Source: CAZOZK01 sp964584245
Lineage (GTDB): Bacteria; Patescibacteriota; Microgenomatia; UBA1400; PJMF01
Reading direction: 5' to 3'
NCBI GenBank assembly: GCA_964584245.1
Contig: CAZOZK010000074.1
Coordinates: 1 to 5,034, forward strand
DNA length: 5,034 nucleotides
The translations under genes and the position numbers were made by a program. Numbering within the stretch: the stretch's first letter is position 1; each line of letters begins with the position of its first letter. Below are positions 1 through 4,962 of the stretch, piece by piece. The notes below the pieces were generated by a model that was given only the letters and a program-made list of their open reading frames with translations, did no database searches and was not told where the DNA came from.

Positions 1-603
1 AGCCCGCAGCGTAATGGGCGTGCTCAGAGTGGTATCAATTACGGTTGAAGGTTCGTTTGGCGGCAAAACGCCAGCGTCGATCACTAGATCAATCAGGCCT
101 TTTTGCTTGCCAGACAATCCACCAAATACATCCTCAATACTATGTGGTCGTTTTTCCCCTGAAGCATTTGCAGACGTTGCGGTCATTGGTTTTCCGAGTG
201 CGTGTACTATGTCATGAATCAGATCATGCGCAGGGATTCTTACACCAACGGTACCAAATTCAGAAATTACTCCAGGAACGAGCTCGCTGTCCCCACGCAC
301 TTTAGACACCACTGTCACCGGTCCAGGCAAAAATCGCTCGTATAATTTTTGGGCAGATTCATTAATTTCGACATACTGGTGGGCCATCTCGATATCAGTC
401 ACCGCGATAGACAACGGTTTGCCCTCACGTCTGGATTTATACGCCAATAATTTTGCCACAGCCTCTGGATTTGTGGCATCAACACCAGCCCCATACACTG
501 TCTCGGTCGGAAACAAAACCAGTCCACCAGATTTAAGCACCGCTACAGCTTGAGAAATAATGTTCTCTTGTTGTTTGCCATTTTCTAATTGTAGTATTTT
601 CAT
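1..603 (-). CDS. tsaC: Threonylcarbamoyl-AMP synthase, TsaC/Sua5/YrdC family (C-terminus cut by window edge)
   Basis: Reading the minus strand from the ATG at 603 gives 201 uninterrupted residues, with no stop before the window edge. The family makes L-threonylcarbamoyladenylate from threonine, bicarbonate and ATP, the first step of t6A formation at position 37 of ANN-decoding tRNAs in the cytoplasm. Visible family signatures are FPTETVYG (residues 31-38), the K-x-R motif as KSR (56-58), KPLSI (62-66), LPGPVT (92-97), GVRIP (120-124), TSAN (143-146, the S-x-N motif) and PSTVID (185-190). The last visible residues, ITLRA, match the usual end of the YrdC domain, so a TsaC-type protein would lack only a few to about 20 residues. 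A longer Sua5-type protein with an extra C-terminal domain cannot be excluded. No Shine-Dalgarno precedes the ATG; a TATAAT box lies 6 nt upstream, suggesting a leaderless mRNA. It is transcribed divergently from the gene at 689. Confidence 0.95.
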   Translation of the reverse strand, partial: MKILQLENGKQQENIISQAVAVLKSGGLVLFPTETVYGAGVDATNPEAVAKLLAYKSRREGKPLSIAVTDIEMAHQYVEINESAQKLYERFLPGPVTVVSKVRGDSELVPGVISEFGTVGVRIPAHDLIHDIVHALGKPMTATSANASGEKRPHSIEDVFGGLSGKQKGLIDLVIDAGVLPPNEPSTVIDTTLSTPITLRA

Positions 604-609
604 ATGACT

Positions 610-615
610 ATTATA
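610..615 (-). promoter_or_regulatory. -10 box (TATAAT) of the tsaC-like gene, leaderless start
   Basis: A perfect TATAAT reads on the minus strand from 615 to 610, and six bases separate it from the ATG at 603. Transcription normally begins about 6-8 nt after the -10 box, so the transcript would start at or next to the start codon. I see no convincing -35 box at the usual spacing and no TG extension. Confidence 0.6.
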
Positions 616-671
616 CCTGGTCTTACTAGTAGTTACTCCAGTAGGGTCGCTCACCTTAATTTTGAGAATTT

Positions 672-680
672 TGCTATAAT
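672..680 (+). promoter_or_regulatory. Extended -10 promoter (TGCTATAAT) of the gene at 689, leaderless start
   Basis: TG at 672-673, one base, then TATAAT at 675-680 form a textbook extended -10 element, which can work without a good -35 box; none is seen. Eight bases separate TATAAT from the ATG at 689, so the predicted transcription start is at or within two bases of the start codon. It lies 59 bp from the opposing -10 box at 610-615. Confidence 0.65.
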
Positions 681-688
681 TCGGTACA

Positions 689-1012
689 ATGACACAACTT
701 ATGCAGGTAAGTCTTCAAGAAAAAAACGCAATTAAGTTTGATATTTATGTCAAGTTGCGCGAGTTAAAGCAAATCGGCGAGGGCTTCAAACAACTTTCCG
801 GACTTCCCGAGACAGATCGCATTTCTTGGCTCACAGAACACGAAAGTTTTCTCTCAGAAATGATGGATTCGTTTTTGAATGAAACCATGGGCACAATTGA
901 CGGCGTCGCACTCGACTCAGAAACACTCGAACTTTCCGTCGAACTGGTGAGCACAATGCGTGATACCATGAATATCATGCATCATGTGATGGATAATCCG
1001 CGCGCATCATAA
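689..1012 (+). CDS. Hypothetical small helical protein, 107 residues
   Basis: I do not recognise this protein. It is 107 residues with no membrane segment, signal peptide, cysteine or known motif. The composition suggests an almost entirely alpha-helical soluble protein: a basic amphipathic N-terminal half (about residues 12-35, with KLRELKQIGEGFKQL) and an acidic, methionine-rich C-terminal half (about 45-103; nine Met in total, including MRDTMNIMHHVM at 90-101). The start at 689 is preferred over the in-frame ATG at 701 because an extended -10 box ends 8 nt before it; neither ATG has a Shine-Dalgarno. The TAA stop is followed by 42 nt and then the yidC-like gene, which lacks an obvious promoter, so the two may be co-transcribed. 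The minus-strand frame over the same region is a shadow. That the gene is real is inferred from promoter placement and the clean tiling with its neighbours. Confidence 0.75.
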   Translation: MTQLMQVSLQEKNAIKFDIYVKLRELKQIGEGFKQLSGLPETDRISWLTEHESFLSEMMDSFLNETMGTIDGVALDSETLELSVELVSTMRDTMNIMHHVMDNPRAS

Positions 1013-1054
1013 AGCAAATCTTAGGCAAAAATAGCATCATAACCTCATACCACT

Positions 1055-1849
1055 ATGTTTTTAATTGACGCATTCATCCTCATTATTTACCAGCCATTTT
1101 TTAATATTTTATTGTTGATATATTGGGTTTTGGGCTTGTTTACTCCTACAGCTCCAGATATGGGAGTAGCAGTTATTATTATTGCTATATTGATTCGTTT
1201 ATTGTTATTGCCATTTTCCTTGGCTGGCACCCGAACTGAAAAAGAGCGACGGGAAATTGCCCAAAAAGTACTTGAACTAGAAGAACTGTACAAAGACCAA
1301 CCACAAGAATTTAGAAAAGAGCGCAAAAAGATTTTTTCCCGTGGTAGAGGTGTGCTTGCTGGAGAAATGATTTCACTGGTTGTGCAGATTGCCATAGCCT
1401 TGATGCTCTGGAAAGTGTTTGAAACTGGTTTGCTGGGAGACGATTTCCATTTAATTTATGGTTTCATGCCAAATATTGAAACACCGCTCAATTTGATGTT
1501 TTTGGGGACGTATGACTTGACTCACCCAAGCATTATCCTCAACTTAATTCTGGCTTTCTTATTGTTTATTTTTGAGACGCTTGCAGGTTTGACCTCACCG
1601 TATCCAACCACTCGTGCGGAGGTGGTTCGGTTGCAGCTTACCTTGCCAATTGTCTCGTTTTTTATTTTCACCAGACTACCGGCCGGAAAATTGTTGTTTG
1701 TTATCGTCACCATGATAGTGAGTATTATTTTGCTAATTGGTCAATTTATTTACTATAGATTCATGGCGTATAAAGAGAAGTTGGCGGCCAAGGAAGCGGC
1801 GGCAAATGAATCTCTAGAAGAACCAGTCATCGTCAAAACAATTGAATAG
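1055..1849 (+). CDS. yidC: YidC/Oxa1/Alb3-family membrane protein insertase (short form)
   Basis: The 264-residue product is a polytopic membrane protein. YidC-family insertases place membrane proteins into the cytoplasmic membrane, alone or with SecYEG. Segments in order: TM1 about 5-29; TM2 about 35-55 with the family's conserved groove arginine (R48 in AILIRLLLLPFSL); a highly charged cytoplasmic hairpin about 59-97; TM3 about 102-126; an extracytoplasmic loop with DLTHPS (154-159); TM4 about 158-180; and TM5/TM6 about 196-236, including the LPAG...Q signature (208-211, Q230). A charged, alanine-rich tail follows. It is the short form without the large periplasmic domain of Gram-negative YidC. 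It has no cysteine, hence no lipoprotein signal as in many Firmicutes, and the usual N-P motif before TM3 is absent. No Shine-Dalgarno or clear -10 box precedes the ATG, so it may be read through from the gene at 689. The usual neighbours rpmH/rnpA and jag are not seen. Confidence 0.88.
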   Translation: MFLIDAFILIIYQPFFNILLLIYWVLGLFTPTAPDMGVAVIIIAILIRLLLLPFSLAGTRTEKERREIAQKVLELEELYKDQPQEFRKERKKIFSRGRGVLAGEMISLVVQIAIALMLWKVFETGLLGDDFHLIYGFMPNIETPLNLMFLGTYDLTHPSIILNLILAFLLFIFETLAGLTSPYPTTRAEVVRLQLTLPIVSFFIFTRLPAGKLLFVIVTMIVSIILLIGQFIYYRFMAYKEKLAAKEAAANESLEEPVIVKTIE

Positions 1850-1884
1850 CACTTTGCCCCTCCCAAATAACACACAGAGTAGCG

Positions 1885-1890
1885 TATAAT
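1885..1890 (+). promoter_or_regulatory. -10 box (TATAAT) of the SPFH gene, leaderless start
   Basis: A perfect TATAAT ends 8 nt before the ATG at 1899, inside the 49-bp gap after the yidC-like gene. No Shine-Dalgarno lies between them, which is consistent with transcription starting at or near the start codon. No -35 box at the usual spacing and no TG extension are visible, so promoter strength is uncertain. Confidence 0.6.
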
Positions 1891-1898
1891 AATACCCT

Positions 1899-2627
1899 AT
1901 GGAATTCGACCGTTTAGTTGTGTCTTTTTTAGTTGATGAAGTCGTAGGCGGCTTTTTCATTTCTGTACCACCAGGGCATTTAGCCTGTGTGTACGATCGA
2001 GGTCGCGGTATCATTCCTCGAGTTTGGGGTCCAGGTTTGCATCTCAAAATTCCATTTTGGCAAGTTGCCAAACTTTTCAACGCGCAAGTCTTGGAGTTTT
2101 CAATTCAACAAGGATTCGAGTACTCAAAAAACAAAGAAGCTCTTGGCGACATTCCAATTCCCGTCACCACCAAAGATGGCAAAGATATCTCGATTGAAGG
2201 TTCAATTTTATTTCGCATCGACAAAGAAAATGCTCCAGAACTCTGGGAAAATATTGGCGAAAACGTGGTTTCAAAAGTGGTCCGTCCATTTTCACGCAGT
2301 CGCGTATCCTCAGTTTTGTCTGAATTGACCTATGACCAAATTAAACAGCATCGTGGTGAGGTCGAGCAACTCATTAAAGATGATTTAAATTTGCAGTTCA
2401 AAGATCGCGGGCTGAATTGCGAGGGATTTTTGTTGGGAGAGATTCGTAGTGGGTCTGGAAGTTCACACATGAATCAAAATCAGCAAGTTGCCATGCAACA
2501 AAATACCGGCCAGCAACATAATCAAAATAATGGCCAACAAATGCACAGTGGACAGCAGTTTCAACAGTATCCCCAGTATTCTGGTCAACAGGATTCACAA
2601 CAAAACTCTGGGCAGAATTTTAGATAG
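1899..2627 (+). CDS. SPFH/Band 7 (prohibitin-like) domain protein with Q/N-rich C-terminal tail
   Basis: The 242-residue product has an SPFH/Band 7 core from about residue 20 to 183. Family-typical stretches are VPPGHLACVYDRGRGIIPRV (23-42), WGPGLHLKIPF (43-53), the TTKDGKDISIEGSILFRID strand pair (90-108) and a helical region ending near LLGEIR (178-183). SPFH proteins form membrane-associated rings or scaffolds linked to membrane-protein quality control. Here the N-terminal hydrophobic stretch (about 6-24) is interrupted by acidic residues and is not a clear transmembrane helix, so membrane attachment is unproven. The C-terminal coiled coil normal in prohibitins and flotillins is missing; instead residues 184-242 form a low-complexity, Gln/Asn-rich tail. 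The start is chosen from the TATAAT 8 nt upstream; there is no Shine-Dalgarno. The gene follows the yidC-like gene by 49 bp, a context compatible with membrane-protein biogenesis, but any functional link is inference. Confidence 0.85.
   Translation: MEFDRLVVSFLVDEVVGGFFISVPPGHLACVYDRGRGIIPRVWGPGLHLKIPFWQVAKLFNAQVLEFSIQQGFEYSKNKEALGDIPIPVTTKDGKDISIEGSILFRIDKENAPELWENIGENVVSKVVRPFSRSRVSSVLSELTYDQIKQHRGEVEQLIKDDLNLQFKDRGLNCEGFLLGEIRSGSGSSHMNQNQQVAMQQNTGQQHNQNNGQQMHSGQQFQQYPQYSGQQDSQQNSGQNFR
2472..2624 (+). other. Q/N-rich low-complexity coding segment (SPFH protein residues 192-242)
   Basis: Of these 51 residues, 20 are Gln and 8 are Asn (28 of 51); most of the rest are Gly, Ser, Met, His, Tyr and Phe. 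A loose repeat of GQQ or SGQQ recurs (Gly at 204, 212, 218, 229, with GQN at 238). There are almost no charged residues apart from one Asp and the final Arg. The composition resembles prion-like, intrinsically disordered tails. At the DNA level it is imperfect CAA/CAG/AAT-rich sequence rather than an exact tandem repeat. Confidence 0.85.
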
Positions 2628-2660
2628 ACTTCCGAGCATCCCCATAACTTCAATCTCCGC

Positions 2661-2689
2661 TTGACATAACGTTAGCAGTCTCTTAGACT
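2661..2689 (+). promoter_or_regulatory. Sigma-70-type promoter of groES-groEL
   Basis: A perfect -35 box TTGACA (2661-2666) is followed by a 17-bp spacer and TAGACT (2684-2689), four of six matches to TATAAT. The predicted start near 2696 gives an 80-nt leader carrying the downstream CIRCE operator and a Shine-Dalgarno. This is the only promoter in the window with a consensus -35 box. The -10 lies inside the upstream CIRCE-like palindrome, so repressor binding would block RNA polymerase. Confidence 0.75.
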
Positions 2690-2698
2690 AACTGCTGA
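2672..2698 (+). promoter_or_regulatory. Upstream CIRCE-like HrcA operator (degenerate)
   Basis: Left arm TTAGCAGTC (2672-2680), a 9-bp spacer (2681-2689) and right arm AACTGCTGA (2690-2698) have the exact 9-9-9 geometry of CIRCE, whose consensus is TTAGCACTC-N9-GAGTGCTAA. By my count 14 of 18 arm positions match. The palindrome from 2671 to 2699 pairs nine bases per arm with one G-T. It sits between the -35 and the predicted start, with the -10 box in its spacer. Confidence 0.65.
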
Positions 2699-2703
2699 CA
2701 GTG

Positions 2704-2730
2704 TTAGCACCAATACTCATAAAGTGCTAA
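2704..2730 (+). promoter_or_regulatory. CIRCE element (HrcA operator) in the groESL leader
   Basis: TTAGCACCA (2704-2712), a 9-bp spacer and AAGTGCTAA (2722-2730) match CIRCE at 15 of 18 arm positions. The outer seven bases of each arm are perfectly complementary (TTAGCAC/GTGCTAA); only the two inner positions fail to pair. CIRCE binds the heat-shock repressor HrcA, whose activity in known systems depends on GroEL. The position just after the predicted transcription start is typical. hrcA itself is not in this window. Confidence 0.92.
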
Positions 2731-2764
2731 TGGCAGTCGCTTAATTCGGTACAAACTAATGAAA

Positions 2765-2770
2765 AAGGAG
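2765..2770 (+). promoter_or_regulatory. Ribosome binding site of groES
   Basis: AAGGAG ends 5 nt before the ATG at 2776, a near-ideal Shine-Dalgarno. It fixes the groES start and contrasts with the other genes here, which lack one. Confidence 0.9.
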
Positions 2771-2775
2771 ATGCT

Positions 2776-3087
2776 ATGTCAACACAGATAGATGTTACCA
2801 AAATTACCCCAATGCCAGGCTTTGTCTTGGTAAAGCCAGCCGAGCAGGAAGCCAAAACAGCTTCAGGTATTTACTTGCCAGATTCGACCGATGAAAAACC
2901 ACAGCACGGAACAGTGTTGGCGGTAGGAGATTCAATTTGGGAAAGTGGTGTCAAGGAAATTAAAGCACCAGTCAAAGTTAAAGACAATGTCATCTACAAA
3001 AAATGGGGTGGCAATGATGTCAAAATTGGCGATGTTGAGTACCAATTCCTTAAATTTGAGGATGTGCTCGCGGTAATTAAAAAATAA
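2776..3087 (+). CDS. groES: Co-chaperonin GroES (Hsp10)
   Basis: The 103-residue product is full length for GroES (usually 94-105). GroES forms a heptameric lid on the GroEL ring and closes the folding chamber in the cytoplasm. Visible family features are the N-terminal strand VLVKPAE (17-23), the mobile loop that binds GroEL (about 24-42; GIYLPD at 31-36 followed by DEKPQHG), the GTVLAVGD strand (45-52) leading to the roof loop, VKVKDNVIY (66-74) and the final strand FEDVLAVI (94-101). The hydrophobic GroEL-contact triplet is I-Y-L rather than the more usual I-V-L or I-I-L. The start is supported by AAGGAG 5 nt upstream. It is the first gene of the groES-groEL operon, downstream of two CIRCE-like operators, so HrcA-controlled heat-shock induction is expected. 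The gap to groEL is 85 nt with no terminator. Confidence 0.97.
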   Translation: MSTQIDVTKITPMPGFVLVKPAEQEAKTASGIYLPDSTDEKPQHGTVLAVGDSIWESGVKEIKAPVKVKDNVIYKKWGGNDVKIGDVEYQFLKFEDVLAVIKK

Positions 3088-3088
3088 G

Positions 3089-3122
3089 TTTGCGAACGGC
3101 AAATAGTAATCAGAATCGCAAA
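3089..3122 (+). other. Inverted repeat in the groES-groEL intercistronic gap
   Basis: Two bases after the groES stop, TTTGCGA (3089-3095) and TCGCAAA (3116-3122) are a perfect 7-bp inverted repeat with a 20-nt loop. An alternative 5-bp hairpin, TTTGC/GCAAA (3089-3093 with 3099-3103), shares the left arm. An A-rich stretch, not a T-run, follows on the plus strand, so it is not a standard terminator. It could be an mRNA processing or stability element; chance is also possible. Confidence 0.35.
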
Positions 3123-3163
3123 AAATCAACAGAAAAAAAATAGTAGTAACTAATCAAAAGAAA

Positions 3164-3169
3164 AAGGAA
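3164..3169 (+). promoter_or_regulatory. Ribosome binding site of groEL
   Basis: AAGGAA within an A-rich run lies 3-4 nt before the ATG at 3173. It is slightly weaker and closer than the groES site but supports this start. Confidence 0.75.
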
Positions 3170-3172
3170 CAT

Positions 3173-4804
3173 ATGGCAGCAAAACAACTTGCTTTCGGCG
3201 ACAACGCTAGACAAAAAATGCTTTCAGGTATTAATCAATTAGCTAACGCGGTGACCACCACACTCGGCCCCAAGGGTCGCAACGTGGCCCTCGACAAAAA
3301 ATGGGGTGCACCAAACGTGATTCACGATGGTGTGAGTGTGGCAAAGGAAATTACACTTGAAGATCCATTTGAAAACATGGGTGCTCAGCTGGTCAAAGAA
3401 GCAGCAAGCAAAACCAACGACGCAGCTGGTGATGGTACAACAACTGCAACCTTGTTGGCACAACAAATTAGTGTCAAAGGTATGAAGTATGTGACCGCGG
3501 GCGTCAATCCAATGATCATGAAGCGTGGAATTGATCGAGCCGTGACTGCAGCTATCGAAGAAATTCAGCGCTTGGCCAAACCAGTCAAAGAAAGCGATTG
3601 GGAAAAAGTCGCAACTATTTCTGCACAAAATGAAGTGATTGGTGCAAAAGTGGCTGAGGCTCTCAAGCTGGTCGGCAAAGATGGCGTGGTTGAGGTCGAA
3701 GAAGGCAAAACCATGGAAATCACTATTGAGCACAAAGAAGGTATGGAGTTCGACAAAGGCTTTGCATCTCCTTACTTCGTGACAAATCCTGAAACTATGG
3801 AGGCTGTGATTGAATCCCCCTATATTTTGGTGACCGATCAAAAAATTTCATCCATTCAAGACTTACTGCCGATGTTGGAAAAGTTGATGCAGGTAAGCAA
3901 AAATTTTGTGATTTTGGCTGAGGATGTCGAGGGTGAAGCCTTGACCACTTTGGTTGTGAACAAACTGCGCGGCACCTTCAACGGCTTGGCAGTCAAAGCT
4001 CCTGGCTTTGGAGATCGACGAAAAGCTATGTTGCAAGACATTGCAGTTTTGACCGGAGCAAACTTTATTTCTGTTGAGACTGGTCGCGCACTCAAAGATG
4101 TCACCGTCGAGGATCTTGGTCGAGCCGATAGTATTCGCGCCACCAAAGACAGCACTCGAATTGTGGGAGGCAAGGGAGCTAAAAATGATATTTCAGCTCG
4201 CGTAGCTCAAATTGAATCAGAAATAAAAAATTCAACTTCTGATTTTGATATTGAAAAACTCCAAGAACGCAAAGCTCGTTTGAGTGGCGGTGTTGCAGTG
4301 ATTCAGGTTGGTGCATCCACCGAAATTGAGATGAAAAATCTCCAAGAGCGTGTCAAAGATGCCAAAGAAGCAACTCGCGCAGCTATGGAATTTGGAATTA
4401 TTCCTGGCGGCGGTGTGACTTACATCCAAGCAAGAAAAGCGGTTCGCAAGCTCAAGTCTGATATTAAAGATGAGCAGGCGGGTATTGATTTGATTGCGGA
4501 AGTGTTGGATCAACCACTGCGCATGTTGGCTACCAACAGCGGCGTCGATGCCGGCTGGGTTGTCAAAGTTGTGGAGGAAAAAGATGATGCAAGTTTCGGA
4601 TTCAACGCTGTGACCAACGAGTTTGGTGACATGGTGAAGTCCGGTGTGATTGAGCCAGCTTTGGTCGAGATCGAAGCCCTCAAAAACGCTGCATCAGTTG
4701 GATCCATGATCCTGACCACCGAGTGTCTGATCACTGACGCACCAGAAACCGAAAAGGCCGATGGCGGCGCAGGTATGGGCGGCGGAATGCCAGGGATGAT
4801 GTAA
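3173..4804 (+). CDS. groEL: Chaperonin GroEL (Hsp60)
   Basis: The 543-residue product is a full-length group I chaperonin (E. coli 548). Two stacked heptameric rings bind and enclose unfolded proteins in the cytoplasm, driven by ATP and capped by GroES. Nucleotide-binding motifs are intact: LGPKGRNV (31-38), DGVSV with Asp52 (52-56), DGTTT (87-91), the catalytic Asp396 in VKDAKEATRAA (equivalent to E. coli D398) and PGGG (411-414). The apical substrate/GroES-binding face is conserved: F197, Y201, F202, L232, L235, L257, V261 and V262 correspond to E. coli Y199, Y203, F204, L234, L237, L259, V263 and V264. The C-terminus keeps the flexible Gly-Met tail (GMGGGMPGMM, 534-543). His51 replaces the Lys found before Asp52 in E. 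coli. It is the second gene of the operon, 85 nt after groES, with its own Shine-Dalgarno and a terminator 19 nt after the stop. Long minus-strand frames over this gene are shadows. Confidence 0.99.
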   Translation: MAAKQLAFGDNARQKMLSGINQLANAVTTTLGPKGRNVALDKKWGAPNVIHDGVSVAKEITLEDPFENMGAQLVKEAASKTNDAAGDGTTTATLLAQQISVKGMKYVTAGVNPMIMKRGIDRAVTAAIEEIQRLAKPVKESDWEKVATISAQNEVIGAKVAEALKLVGKDGVVEVEEGKTMEITIEHKEGMEFDKGFASPYFVTNPETMEAVIESPYILVTDQKISSIQDLLPMLEKLMQVSKNFVILAEDVEGEALTTLVVNKLRGTFNGLAVKAPGFGDRRKAMLQDIAVLTGANFISVETGRALKDVTVEDLGRADSIRATKDSTRIVGGKGAKNDISARVAQIESEIKNSTSDFDIEKLQERKARLSGGVAVIQVGASTEIEMKNLQERVKDAKEATRAAMEFGIIPGGGVTYIQARKAVRKLKSDIKDEQAGIDLIAEVLDQPLRMLATNSGVDAGWVVKVVEEKDDASFGFNAVTNEFGDMVKSGVIEPALVEIEALKNAASVGSMILTTECLITDAPETEKADGGAGMGGGMPGMM

Positions 4805-4823
4805 CATCAAATCAAAAAATGAG

Positions 4824-4863
4824 ACTCCCTCGTTACAATGAAGATTGCAGCGGGGGAGTTTTT
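4824..4863 (+). terminator. Intrinsic terminator of groES-groEL
   Basis: ACTCCCTCG (4824-4832) pairs with CGGGGGAGT (4851-4859) in a 9-bp, GC-rich stem with one G-T pair, followed directly by five T's (4859-4863). The 18-nt apex can form a further four-pair helix (CAAT 4836-4839 with ATTG 4844-4847, loop GAAG). It lies 19 nt after the groEL stop and closes the operon. Confidence 0.9.
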
Positions 4864-4946
4864 GTAAAAAATGGGCAGTATTTTATAGACAGATTTTTGA
4901 AGCCGACATGGCCTCTTTACTTCCTTGGGATTTTGGCAATTTGATT

Positions 4947-4955
4947 TGCTATAAT
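4947..4955 (+). promoter_or_regulatory. Extended -10 promoter (TGCTATAAT) of the gene at 4963, leaderless start
   Basis: TG at 4947-4948, one base, and TATAAT at 4950-4955 repeat exactly the nine-base element found before the gene at 689. Seven bases separate it from the ATG at 4963, with no Shine-Dalgarno between them. The rest of the stretch between the groEL terminator and this box (4864-4946) holds nothing else I can identify. Confidence 0.62.
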
Positions 4956-4962
4956 TTCGATC

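Noticed and set aside
14..305. Two overlapping plus-strand frames near the left edge
   Set aside because: They are antisense to the tsaC-like gene, whose catalytic motifs are intact on the minus strand; neither translation resembles a protein family.
1904..1970. N-terminal transmembrane anchor of the SPFH protein
   Set aside because: Residues 6-24 are hydrophobic but interrupted by Asp and Glu at 13-14, and they run directly into the first Band 7 strand. I do not call a membrane helix.
1987..2328. A 113-residue plus-strand frame within the SPFH gene
   Set aside because: It is in another frame of a gene with clear Band 7 motifs and looks like low-information shadow sequence.
2628..2660. Terminator between the SPFH gene and groES
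   Set aside because: No inverted repeat followed by a T-run is present in the short gap; read-through into groESL cannot be excluded.
2759..2791. A ten-codon mini-ORF overlapping the groES start (possible leader peptide)
   Set aside because: It has no Shine-Dalgarno of its own, and its codons are mostly the groES Shine-Dalgarno region itself. The overlap is most simply explained by chance.
3239..3841. A 200-residue open frame on the minus strand inside groEL
   Set aside because: It lies wholly antisense to a full-length, strongly conserved groEL. The translation is rich in Cys, His and Phe, as expected from the complement of biased codons, and it has no promoter or Shine-Dalgarno.
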